Source: JANWHF01 sp036276235 | Lineage (GTDB): Bacteria; Planctomycetota; Phycisphaerae; Tepidisphaerales; Tepidisphaeraceae | Assembly: GCA_036276235.1 (NCBI GenBank) | Contig: DATBDZ010000015.1 | Location: 1 to 14,762, forward strand | Length of the DNA: 14,762 bases | Direction: 5' to 3' | In this document: positions 1-6,713 of the stretch, piece after piece | Position numbering within the stretch: the first letter of the stretch is position 1 | Layout of the letters: the number at the start of each line of letters is the position of its first letter | Translations under genes and position numbers: made by a program | The notes under the pieces: model-generated | Seen by the model: the letters and a program-made list of their open reading frames with translations, nothing else | Told to the model about the DNA's origin: nothing | The model's database searches: none

Positions 1-96
1 CTCTGCGCTCTTGGCGCTCTCAGCGGCTTCATCCTCCAAGATTTCATCAAGATGTTGCGCAGATTGTTGAAGAATGTTGCGCGAGGAAAAGGGATT

Positions 97-180
97 AACC
101 GCAGATCAATGCGGATGAACGCAGATCAATGCAGAAGAGGGTATTGAATTATCCGCGTTCATCCGCGTTCATCTGCGGTT
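97..180. repeat. 30-bp inverted repeat (CGCAGATGAACGCGG family)
   Basis: The arms are 97-126 and 151-180. Compared by eye, 27 of 30 positions are complementary, with a 24-base spacer. Each arm is itself made of short near-repeats of 'GCGGATGAAC'. I recognise this type of sequence as a common interspersed intergenic repeat in planctomycete and verrucomicrobial genomes. No open frame or T-tract is associated, so a terminator role is not supported. Confidence 0.7.
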
Positions 181-402
181 GATATCTCTTTCTCCTGGAC
201 GCAATGCAACGTGCAACCAGTGCAGATGCAACCGATTGGTGCAGAATTCGGTGCGAAACGTTGCAACGATCGTGAACCTCCGACCACGTCTTCCCAGCAA
301 TGAAACATGAAACAGGAGTGCATGAAACCAAATGATTTAAAATTTGATTCATTTTATTTCATCGGCGGACAAGGCGGCCGGACACAGTCCTTGAAACAGG
401 AA

Positions 403-421
403 ATCGGAACCTCGTTCCGAT
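403..421. repeat. Perfect short palindrome
   Basis: ATCGGAAC (403-410) and GTTCCGAT (414-421) form a perfect 8-bp stem with loop CTC. No T-run follows on either strand, so it is not a typical Rho-independent terminator. It sits among repeat fragments downstream of the TPR gene and is probably part of an interspersed repeat. Confidence 0.5.
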
Positions 422-540
422 CTTCGCGCCTTCGCGCCTCTGCGTGCGACTTCAATCCTTTGAATGCAACGCGAAGACGATGCAATGCATCGGAATGATG
501 AAAAAATTGATGCAAAACATTACATCCGTGGATCGGTCTT

Positions 541-576
541 GAGTCGCGCCCAGAGTCGCGCCCAGAGTCGCGCCCA
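541..576. repeat. 12-bp tandem repeat, three exact copies
   Basis: The unit GAGTCGCGCCCA occurs three times in exact tandem (541-552, 553-564, 565-576), followed by a partial copy GTCGCGC. It ends about 33 bases beyond the stop codon of the minus-strand TPR gene. It is too short and spacer-free to be a CRISPR and looks like a minisatellite, likely variable in copy number between strains. Confidence 0.75.
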
Positions 577-609
577 GTCGCGCGAGGGTGGGATCTTCCG
601 CCTGGCGGT

Positions 610-2403
610 TCATTTCGCCGCATGCTGCGACACCGTCGCGCCCAGTTCACTTGCCACCGTCTGCATCACCGAGCTCCAATCGCCGAACGACGGTTGGCGG
701 AAGAGACGCATGGTGGGATACCACGGCGTGTCCGAGCGGTTGAGCAGCCAGCGCCAGTCGGGGGAGAAAGCGATCAGCGTCCAGACCGGGCGGCCCATCG
801 CGCCCGCGAGATGTACGATCGAGGTATCCACGGCAATCAGCAGATCGAGATTGGCGATGAGCGCTGCCGTGTCTTCGAAGGTTTCGAGTTCGGCGCCCAT
901 GTCGGTGATCTGCATGCCGGGCGGGGGGCTCAGAAGCTGCGAGGCCTGGCGGCCTTTTTGCAGGCTGATGAAGCGAACGCCTTGCACCTGCGCGAGGGGC
1001 GCGAGCTCGGCGAGGAGCACCGAGCGATAGACATCGGCGCGGTTGTTGGGGCTGCCGCCCCAGACGAGGCCGACTTTGAATTCCGGGCCGCTTTGTGCGA
1101 GGCGATCCTTCCATTTGCGGGCGCGATCCGAGTCGGGCGTGATGTACGGGATATTCGCCGGCACATTTTGCGGCGTGGTGCCGAACGCGAACGGCAAACT
1201 CGGAATCGGAATGTACGCATCATACTTGGGCAGTTGCGAGAACTGCGGAACGGCATCGCTCACGCCCGGAACTCGGCGCAGGAGCGAGACCAGGCTCTCT
1301 TGCGTTTCGACGATCACCTTCGCGCCGCGATCGGCCAGCAGCGACGCGTAGCGCACGAAGTTGATCGTGTCGCCGATGCCTTGCTCGGCGGCGATAACGA
1401 TTGTTTTGCCCTTCGGATCAGAGCCATCCCAGCGCGGGGCTTCCCACGTGCGGCGATATTGCTGGAGATTTTCCAATCGCTTTTCGGAATCGCGCAGGCC
1501 GCCTTCCCAATCGCCCAGAACCAGCTTGACGAATGCGAGATTGGTATGCGTGGCGATGTCATTAGGATCGAGCGCCGCGGCATGGCGATAGCATTCCTTG
1601 GCTTCTTCGAATTGGCCGAGATTGTGCAACGCGACACCCAGGTTCATCAGCGCCAGCGGGAAGTTGGGATACAGCTCCAGCGCGCGGCGATGCAGGGCGA
1701 CGGCTTCATGCACGTGCCCGAGCCGCGCGCTGGCTACGCCGAGGTTGGTCAGCAGGTAGGGGTGATTGGGCTCGAGCGACAGGCCGCGCTTGAAGGTGTC
1801 GATGGCGTCCTGATAGCGAGCGCGGTCGCTGGAGCCCATCTCGGTGTAGACGATGCCGAGCCGCGAATAGAGCTCGACGCGACCAGGCTCGATCGCCAGC
1901 CCGCGGCGAAGGACGTCCACCGCCTCCTGATGCTTGCCCATCTCGCGGAGGACAGTGCCAAGATTTTGATACGACATCCCAAACTGCGGCTTGAGCTGAA
2001 TCGCCCGGCGATGCGCAGCGGCGGCTTCCTCCAGACGCCCCGCGTCGGCGAGCACCACGCCAAGATTCGTATGTGCCTCGGCAAAGTCGGGCTTGAGCGA
2101 GATGACCTGCGAATAAACGCGGCCGGCATCCTGCAGGCGGCCGAGCTTCAGCAGAGCCGTCCCCAGGTTCATCTGAATGCCCAGTTCCTGTGGGTTGATC
2201 GAAACGGCGCGGCTAAAGAGATTGGCTGCCTCGGCCGTGCGGCCCGTATGAAGGGCGATCGTTCCAAGGCCATTCAATGCCTGTTGATCGCCGGGATTCT
2301 GCGACAGGACCTGGCGAAAAAGCTCTTCGGCTTCCTGCAGGCGTCCGCTGCGCTGGTAGTCAAAGGCGGTCTGGATTGCTTGAGCGGGAGATTGATTATT
2401 CAT
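610..2403 (-). CDS. TPR-repeat protein with C-terminal GT9-like glycosyltransferase domain
   Basis: 597 aa. Nine TPR units can be laid out with almost strict 34-residue spacing: 6-39, 40-73, 74-107, 108-141, 142-175, 176-214, 215-248, 249-282 and 283-316. The sixth has a 5-residue insertion near SSDRAR. The C-terminal part (about 330-590) resembles the ADP-heptose:LPS heptosyltransferase (GT9-like) fold attached to many bacterial TPR proteins. It has a nucleotide-binding-type loop AAEQGIGDT (338-346) and a late motif AVDTSIVHLAGAMG (524-537). By family knowledge such proteins transfer or bind sugars on proteins or envelope glycans; acceptor and donor here are unknown. No signal peptide or membrane segment is visible, so it is probably cytoplasmic. 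The ATG at 2403 has only a weak upstream AGGT. It is divergent from the GntR regulator, with 234 bases between. Domain calls are firm; enzymatic activity is inferred. Confidence 0.9.
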   Translation of the reverse strand: MNNQSPAQAIQTAFDYQRSGRLQEAEELFRQVLSQNPGDQQALNGLGTIALHTGRTAEAANLFSRAVSINPQELGIQMNLGTALLKLGRLQDAGRVYSQVISLKPDFAEAHTNLGVVLADAGRLEEAAAAHRRAIQLKPQFGMSYQNLGTVLREMGKHQEAVDVLRRGLAIEPGRVELYSRLGIVYTEMGSSDRARYQDAIDTFKRGLSLEPNHPYLLTNLGVASARLGHVHEAVALHRRALELYPNFPLALMNLGVALHNLGQFEEAKECYRHAAALDPNDIATHTNLAFVKLVLGDWEGGLRDSEKRLENLQQYRRTWEAPRWDGSDPKGKTIVIAAEQGIGDTINFVRYASLLADRGAKVIVETQESLVSLLRRVPGVSDAVPQFSQLPKYDAYIPIPSLPFAFGTTPQNVPANIPYITPDSDRARKWKDRLAQSGPEFKVGLVWGGSPNNRADVYRSVLLAELAPLAQVQGVRFISLQKGRQASQLLSPPPGMQITDMGAELETFEDTAALIANLDLLIAVDTSIVHLAGAMGRPVWTLIAFSPDWRWLLNRSDTPWYPTMRLFRQPSFGDWSSVMQTVASELGATVSQHAAK

Positions 2404-2510
2404 GAGGTGTTACCTGATATCGGCCGGCGTGCCAGATTGCCACGTCCAGTAATCGGAAATCTCGTGCGTCATATAATTTCGATTACAACGCTGTCATGCC
2501 TTTAAGCCGA

Positions 2511-2534
2511 CAGAATAAATGGTAAGCTATTCTG
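2511..2534. promoter_or_regulatory. Candidate operator: 7-bp inverted repeat in divergent promoter region
   Basis: CAGAATA (2511-2517) and TATTCTG (2528-2534) form a perfect inverted repeat separated by 10 bases. It lies between the divergent TPR gene and the GntR-type regulator, where an autoregulatory site would be expected. No convincing -35/-10 pair could be assigned. The operator role is inferred from position and symmetry only. Confidence 0.3.
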
Positions 2535-2536
2535 AA

Positions 2537-2577
2537 CCTCCCCGAAAATGGGTTCGCGGAGGCTGAAAGCCTTTTTT
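2537..2577 (+). terminator. Possible leader terminator/antiterminator before the GntR gene
   Basis: AGGCT-GAA-AGCCT (2560-2572) followed by TTTTT (2573-2577) is a miniature intrinsic-terminator shape on the plus strand, 60 bases upstream of the regulator's ATG. CCTCC at 2537-2541 can pair with GGAGG at 2558-2562, which overlaps the left arm, so two mutually exclusive structures can be drawn. The stems are only 5 bp, so thermodynamic support is weak and attenuation is a hypothesis. Confidence 0.25.
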
Positions 2578-2637
2578 CCTTACTACAAACCGGTCATCGA
2601 TGGCGAAGGCTGCCAAAGGTGATGGAGGTTTCGTTTC

Positions 2638-3690
2638 ATGGATCAGCAAGACACCACGTCGGCCACGCGGGCTCACGTGCGTCCGTCGGGAATGAGCTAT
2701 AAGTTCCAACGGCTCCGGGAGAGGTTGCGCCAAGCCATCGCCAGCGGCGAATTGACCGGCAAGCTTCCCGGAGAACGCACCTTAGCAAAACGATTTGAGG
2801 TTAACGCCAAAACGCTCAGCAAAGCGCTGACCGATCTTGCCGCCGAGGGCCTGCTTGATCGGAGCATCGGGCGCGGCACCTACGTAAAGGGGAGTGCTCC
2901 AGCGGATACGGCCGCCGGTCGGTGGCTGGTTTTGTGCGATGCCGGCGAAACCAATCGGCCGCTGCTGGCGGCGCTTCGCGCTGCTAACGATGGTTTACAG
3001 ATTTCGACCGATCCGGCTGACCTGCGGCCCAGCTTCCTGAACCAATTTGCCGCGGTGATCGACATTGCGTCGGCCACGCCTGAGCAATTTTTGCGCAGTC
3101 TGGTGGTGCGAGGCATTCCGGTTGTTTCGCTCAATCATGAGCCTAAAACCTACTCGATGCACATGGTGCAGGTGGATATGCCGCTGAGCGTGTCGCGGCT
3201 TGCGAGAGATCTGATGCTGGCGGGGCACACGCGATTCGCGGCGGTTGAGCCGCGCGGCAGCTCGGCGCTGGCCCAGACAATTCGCCAGGCGGCGGCGCGA
3301 TACGCGCCTACCGCGATTATCGATTCATGTAATGCGGATGAGATTGTCGCGTTGGCCGAGAGCGGCATCACTGCCGTCATTTGCGATTCGGCGCGCTCGG
3401 CGCAGCAGGCGCGAAGCATTCTTCAGCAAGCGCGGATCGACGTCCCGGGCCGCGTTTCGGTGACGGGCGCTGGGCTGCTCGAAGACTCCGCGCCGTGCAG
3501 CGGCTTCTTCTGCGAAACCAAACAGGTGGTGGATGCAATCGTCGAATTGCTCACCGTCGCACCGTCCGGTCGGCCGACGGCGCTGTGGCTGACCGGCACG
3601 TATTATGATGCCGGCACGGTCGGCCAATTACTGGGCGCGGCGCATGTCGGCGAGGTCACGCGTCCGCGCCCGAGTTTAATGCTGGCCTGA
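2638..3690 (+). CDS. GntR-type winged-helix regulator with LacI-like effector-binding domain
   Basis: 350 aa. Residues about 19-84 form a GntR winged helix: an N-terminal helix (YKFQRLRERLRQAIASGEL), then the LPGERTLAKRF segment, the recognition helix region (NAKTLSKALTDLAAEGLL) and the wing GRGTYVKG. Residues about 95-345 resemble the LacI/GalR periplasmic-binding-protein-like sensor, with a GIPVVSLNHE segment, GHTRFAAVEP, and late TALWLTGTYYD. This architecture is frequent in planctomycetes, where such proteins are thought to control carbohydrate genes; the ligand cannot be read from sequence. The start is well supported by GGAGG at 2624-2628, nine bases before the ATG, one of few clear ribosome-binding sites here. 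No sugar-use operon adjoins it, so its target is unknown. The divergent TPR/glycosyltransferase gene and itself are the nearest candidates. Confidence 0.88.
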   Translation: MDQQDTTSATRAHVRPSGMSYKFQRLRERLRQAIASGELTGKLPGERTLAKRFEVNAKTLSKALTDLAAEGLLDRSIGRGTYVKGSAPADTAAGRWLVLCDAGETNRPLLAALRAANDGLQISTDPADLRPSFLNQFAAVIDIASATPEQFLRSLVVRGIPVVSLNHEPKTYSMHMVQVDMPLSVSRLARDLMLAGHTRFAAVEPRGSSALAQTIRQAAARYAPTAIIDSCNADEIVALAESGITAVICDSARSAQQARSILQQARIDVPGRVSVTGAGLLEDSAPCSGFFCETKQVVDAIVELLTVAPSGRPTALWLTGTYYDAGTVGQLLGAAHVGEVTRPRPSLMLA

Positions 3691-3710
3691 ATCCTTGCCA
3701 TCAAGTGAAC

Positions 3711-3772
3711 GTTTCATTCGACGCCTCCTTCACAAGCAATACAATTGTGAAGGAGGCGTCGCGTGTTTCATT
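3711..3772. repeat. Perfect 17-bp hairpin flanked by 8-bp direct repeats
   Basis: The arms 3719-3735 and 3745-3761 are perfectly complementary over 17 bp with a 9-base loop. GTTTCATT occurs immediately outside on both sides (3711-3718 and 3765-3772). The inner unit is therefore about 46 bp, with the layout of a tiny inserted palindrome carrying an 8-bp target duplication. It lies between the GntR-type gene and recX and could also terminate or protect the upstream transcript, but no T-tract follows. The structure is seen directly; the insertion interpretation is inference. Confidence 0.7.
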
Positions 3773-3800
3773 GTTTATAAGCGATTAAGACTCCCGAGAA

Positions 3801-4442
3801 ATGCCATCGATTACGCAAATCTCCCACCCGGAGCAGCGGCCAACGATCGTGAATGTCTTCGTCGACGGCAAGCGCGCTTTTAGCTGTTCGACGGCTGTCG
3901 CCGCGCGTTTCCGATTGCGGGTGGGGATGGAACTGGATGAGGCGCAGTTCGATCAGATCAAGCGGGGCCAGGAAAAGCAGACCTGTTTTGATGCGGCGAT
4001 GAACGCGCTGAATCGCCGGATGCACAGCCGCGTGGAACTTCAGCGAAAGCTCGGGCAGAAGAAGAAATTTTCGCCGGAGCAGATCGTCGAAACGCTCGAT
4101 AAGCTGGCGGAGCTTGGGTATCTCAACGATGAGCGATATGCAGCCGCGCGGGCGCAGTCGTTGTTGCAACACAAGCATCACGGCCGCCGCCGGGCGATGG
4201 CGGAACTGCGGCGGCGAGGGGTTGCGCAGAGCGTGGCGAACCAGGCGCTCGATGCGGTCTACGATCCATCGGATAGTCTTGCAGCCGCGCGAAAATTGGC
4301 AGAGAAGCAAGCCGCCCGCCTCCGCAAGCTCGACCCGCAAACCGCGCGGCGAAGATTGGCCGCTATGCTCCAACGCCGCGGGTTTGAGTACGAGGCGGTG
4401 AAGACGGTGATTGATGAAACGCTCGGAGGGCGGGACGAATGA
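3801..4442 (+). CDS. recX: RecX-family regulatory protein
   Basis: 213 aa. RecX binds RecA filaments and modulates recombination and SOS activity in the cytoplasm. The family signature is clear in the middle: EQIVETLDKLAELGYLNDER followed by YAAARAQS (about 93-120). It follows a first helical repeat with SRVELQRKL (about 76-84), and then comes a basic HKHHGRRRAMAELRRRGV segment and a further helical repeat ending with RRGFEYEAVKTVIDE. The N-terminal 55 residues (VNVFVDGKRAFSCS) match the beta-rich extension of longer RecX proteins. Length is within the family range. The ATG at 3801 has no good Shine-Dalgarno. recA is not in this window, so recX is uncoupled from it here. The stop codon is the first part of the A/T-rich inverted repeat that follows. 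Confidence 0.88.
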   Translation: MPSITQISHPEQRPTIVNVFVDGKRAFSCSTAVAARFRLRVGMELDEAQFDQIKRGQEKQTCFDAAMNALNRRMHSRVELQRKLGQKKKFSPEQIVETLDKLAELGYLNDERYAAARAQSLLQHKHHGRRRAMAELRRRGVAQSVANQALDAVYDPSDSLAAARKLAEKQAARLRKLDPQTARRRLAAMLQRRGFEYEAVKTVIDETLGGRDE

Positions 4443-4524
4443 AAAATGAAAAATTGAAAATGAAAAATGCAGGAGGGCGCCTGCGGTTTTCCCATTTTTC
4501 ATTTTTCATTTCACATTTTTCATT
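4438..4524. repeat. AAAATGAAAAATG-type inverted repeat overlapping recX stop
   Basis: The left arm 4438-4469 and right arm 4493-4524 are complementary at 28 of 32 positions by eye. Each is made of short direct repeats of 'AATGAAAA'. The centre holds a GC-rich hairpin GCAGG-AGGGCG-CCTGC. The recX TGA (4440-4442) lies inside the left arm. The T-rich right arm after a stem could serve as a terminator for recX. The sequence belongs to a low-complexity repeat type that I recognise from planctomycete intergenic regions. Confidence 0.7.
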
Positions 4525-4572
4525 CGGCCTCGCCGCTTGTCGTTTTCACGCACTCCACGTAACTTCCCTTCA

Positions 4573-5976
4573 ATGAACGAAGCGGCTTTTCAGCAGTGCA
4601 TGAACCCGGCATGCGGGGAACGATGCGCGATTGAGGACGTGCGGGTTTCCTGCGGTAAGTGCGGGAGTTTGCTTGACATTCGATACGATTGGTCGCGTCT
4701 GCCGCGGCTTAAGAGCCTGCGCTATTTCGAGCATCGCTGGAGCACCAAGGGGACCGAAGCCGAAGGCCGCGCTGATTTTTCCGGGGTCTGGCGATTTCGC
4801 GAATTACTCCCGTTCTATCGTACTGAGGAAGATATCGTCAGCATCGGCGAAGGCCGCACGGTATTGCAGCAGGCGGATCTTCTGGCGCGGCAGATGGGGA
4901 TGAAGCCGCGCTCCTTGCTGCTGCAATATGAAGGGCTCAACCCCAGTGGCAGCTTCAAGGACAACGGCATGACCGCCGCCTTCACGCACGCGCGGCTCGT
5001 CGGCGCCAAACGCGTCGCGTGCGCTTCCACCGGAAATACTTCCGCGAGCCTGGCGCTTTTTGCATCACTATCTGAGATGCAAGGCGTCGTCTTCATCGGT
5101 AGCGGCAAGATCTCCGTCGGCAAGCTTTCGCAGGCGCTGGATTACGGCGCGCTGACGCTGCAGATCCAGGGAGATTTTGACGATTGCCTGCGGCGCGTGC
5201 GGCAGATCGCAGTCGATCGGCCGGAGGTCGGCATCTACCTGATGAACAGCGTCAACCCGTTCCGCCTCGAGGGGCAGAAGAGCATCATGTACCGCATCCT
5301 CGAGGCGCGCGACTGGGAGCCGCCCGATTGGGTCATCGTGCCCGGCGGAAATCTCGGCAATTGCTCCGCCTTTGCCAAGGCGTTCGACGAGCTGCGCGAG
5401 TTGGGTCTGATCAAGAAAATCCCGCGGCTGGCGGTCATCAACGCCGCCGGCGCCAACACGCTTTACAACCTGCACAAGCAGGGCGTTCGCTGGGAAAACA
5501 ACTGGTATGACCAGACCGCCGTGCAGAAGTATTACGCCGTGCTGGCCGAGCAAAATTATCACGCGCACACCGTCGCCAGCGCCATTGAGATCGGTCATCC
5601 GGTGAATTTGCCCAAAGCGCTTCGCGCACTTTCAGTCATGAACGGCGTCGTCGAAGAAGTAAGCGACGAGGAAATTCTCGAGCATCGCGCGATGGTGGCC
5701 CGCTGGGGCTTCGGCTGCGAGCCCGCCAGTGCTGCCAGCGTCGCCGGCCTGCGGCGACTGCTCGATAAGAAGGTCATCGCGCCGGATGAATCGGTCGTCT
5801 GCATCCTCACCGGCCACGAGCTGAAAGATCCGAATGTGACGGTGAAATATCACACAGGCATCGACATGAAAGCCGCGCAGGATTTAGCGCCGCGATCGAC
5901 GCCGACCGGGCATTATGTGAATCGGCCGGTGCAGGTGGAAGATAATCTCGACGCGATTTTGCGGGCGATGGGGTAA
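4573..5976 (+). CDS. thrC: Threonine synthase (PLP-dependent)
   Basis: 467 aa from the ATG at 4573. It converts O-phospho-L-homoserine to L-threonine, the last step of threonine biosynthesis, in the cytoplasm. An N-terminal zinc-ribbon-like segment has cysteines at 9, 14, 27 and 30 (CMNPAC ... CGKC). The PLP lysine is K129 in NPSGSFKDNG, followed by ACASTGNTSASLALFAS. The phosphate-binding-type loop is PGGNLGNCSAF. A TTG at 4537 in frame would add 12 residues (479 aa); neither start has a clear Shine-Dalgarno. I prefer the ATG because the Cys-rich segment starts soon after it, as in homologues. No other threonine-pathway gene (hom, thrB) is adjacent. The related PLP enzymes, cysteate or diaminopropionate synthases, are less likely given the zinc-ribbon N-terminus and overall layout. 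Confidence 0.92.
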   Translation: MNEAAFQQCMNPACGERCAIEDVRVSCGKCGSLLDIRYDWSRLPRLKSLRYFEHRWSTKGTEAEGRADFSGVWRFRELLPFYRTEEDIVSIGEGRTVLQQADLLARQMGMKPRSLLLQYEGLNPSGSFKDNGMTAAFTHARLVGAKRVACASTGNTSASLALFASLSEMQGVVFIGSGKISVGKLSQALDYGALTLQIQGDFDDCLRRVRQIAVDRPEVGIYLMNSVNPFRLEGQKSIMYRILEARDWEPPDWVIVPGGNLGNCSAFAKAFDELRELGLIKKIPRLAVINAAGANTLYNLHKQGVRWENNWYDQTAVQKYYAVLAEQNYHAHTVASAIEIGHPVNLPKALRALSVMNGVVEEVSDEEILEHRAMVARWGFGCEPASAASVAGLRRLLDKKVIAPDESVVCILTGHELKDPNVTVKYHTGIDMKAAQDLAPRSTPTGHYVNRPVQVEDNLDAILRAMG

Positions 5977-6031
5977 GCGGATTTGCCACCGGCGAACGCC
6001 GCTCTGCGAACCGAGCGCGTATATTGCCTTG

Positions 6032-6163
6032 CTCCCTCTCCCCTGTACTCAGGGGAGAGGGTTGGGGTGAGGGGACGAACGCATCTACTTGCGAACCGTG
6101 CCATATCGCGACCCGCTGTCCCCTCACCCTGCCCTCTCCCCTGAGTACAGGGGAGAGGGTTCT
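6032..6163. repeat. 130-bp two-hairpin palindromic repeat, copy A
   Basis: The ends carry CCCTCTCCCCTG-TACT-CAGGGGAGAGGG and its reverse complement: each is a perfect 12-bp hairpin with a 4-base loop. Inside lie GGGGTGAGGGG and CCCCTCACCC, so the outer about 41 bases of both ends can also pair as one long stem around a roughly 50-base centre. A second copy in the same orientation is at 8264-8393. The centre is also conserved between copies (TGCGAACCG, TCGCGA, CGCTGTCCCCTCACCCTG). It resembles a REP/BIME- or MITE-like non-autonomous element. It could also function as a bidirectional terminator after thrC. Confidence 0.8.
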
Positions 6164-6242
6164 AGCCCAAATCCCGTAAGGCGGGGATTTATCCCGCCGC
6201 CTCTCTGGGAGGAAAACTGCCCGCCTGCGGTACTACATCCTC

Positions 6243-6713
6243 ATGAGGAACTTTGAAACCGATACCATCGGCCAGCCTCTGCCTTTGAGCTATTCCCTTC
6301 CGGCAAAACCCACGCGAGTTCCGAATTGGATCGCCTGGCCGCTGATTCTCGTGATGATCTGCGTGACGTTCGGCCCGATGTTCATGCGCCCAAACCGGAC
6401 TGACGACGCTCGAATCGCGGCGGCCAAACAAGACATTTCTGTGATGACATCAGCACTAGATAAATTTGAGGAAGATGTCGGTCGATATCCGGCGACCGCC
6501 GAAGGACTGGCGGCGCTTTCGTCTCGGCCCGCTGGATCGGCGAAGTGGAACGGGCCGTACGTCGCCAAGCCGACCATCAATGATCCCTGGATGCACAGAT
6601 ACATCTACGTTTTCCCTGGCACTCATACTGCGGGTAGTTTCGACCTCTCCTCCAACGGCAAAAACGGCAAACCCGGCGACGCCGATGACATCGCGAACTG
6701 GCAGAATCAATAA
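6243..6713 (+). CDS. GspG-type (T2SSG) domain protein with non-prepilin membrane anchor
   Basis: 156 aa. Residues about 57-153 match the C-terminal domain of the type II secretion major pseudopilin GspG: AAAKQDISVMTSALDKFEED, GRYPATAEGLAAL, WNGPYVAKPTINDPW, then the calcium-loop-like DLSSNGKNGKPGDADDIANW. The N-terminus is atypical. The processing motif and hydrophobic helix GFTLIELLVV of real pseudopilins are missing. Instead about 27 polar residues precede one membrane span at about 29-47 (WIAWPLILVMICVTFGPMF). The protein is thus probably a single-pass membrane protein with the GspG fold outside. It cannot be a standard pilin subunit unless processed by another route. The start ATG at 6243 has no Shine-Dalgarno. 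The 3' end overlaps the convergent GH28 gene by 7 bases. No other type II secretion genes are nearby. The fold assignment is firm; the role is unknown. Confidence 0.82.
   Translation: MRNFETDTIGQPLPLSYSLPAKPTRVPNWIAWPLILVMICVTFGPMFMRPNRTDDARIAAAKQDISVMTSALDKFEEDVGRYPATAEGLAALSSRPAGSAKWNGPYVAKPTINDPWMHRYIYVFPGTHTAGSFDLSSNGKNGKPGDADDIANWQNQ

Larger units (their letters stand above)
1..609. other. Gene-free intergenic region built of degenerate repeats
   Basis: I see no credible gene here; the short open frames on both strands resemble no family and run through repeats. The stretch is a mosaic of intergenic repeat fragments: a 30-bp inverted repeat (97-126/151-180), a perfect small hairpin (403-421), a run of the 'cttcgcgccttcgcgcctctgcg' type around 421-445, a CGGCGGACAAGGCGG segment at 363-377, and a 12-bp tandem repeat (541-576). 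Two TGCA-rich segments (about 200-270 and 467-535) look like diverged copies of one another. No tRNA or rRNA is recognisable. It lies downstream of the minus-strand TPR gene, so it may include that gene's 3' untranslated region. Confidence 0.6.

Noticed and set aside
541..576. Possible CRISPR array
   Set aside because: The three 12-bp units are directly adjacent with no spacers, and no cas gene is present.
622..2505. 627-residue plus-strand open frame antisense to the TPR gene
   Set aside because: It is longer than the TPR frame, but its translation is Arg/His/Ala/Gln-rich without any family pattern. The opposite strand carries an unmistakable TPR array. GC-rich codon bias explains the open antisense frame.
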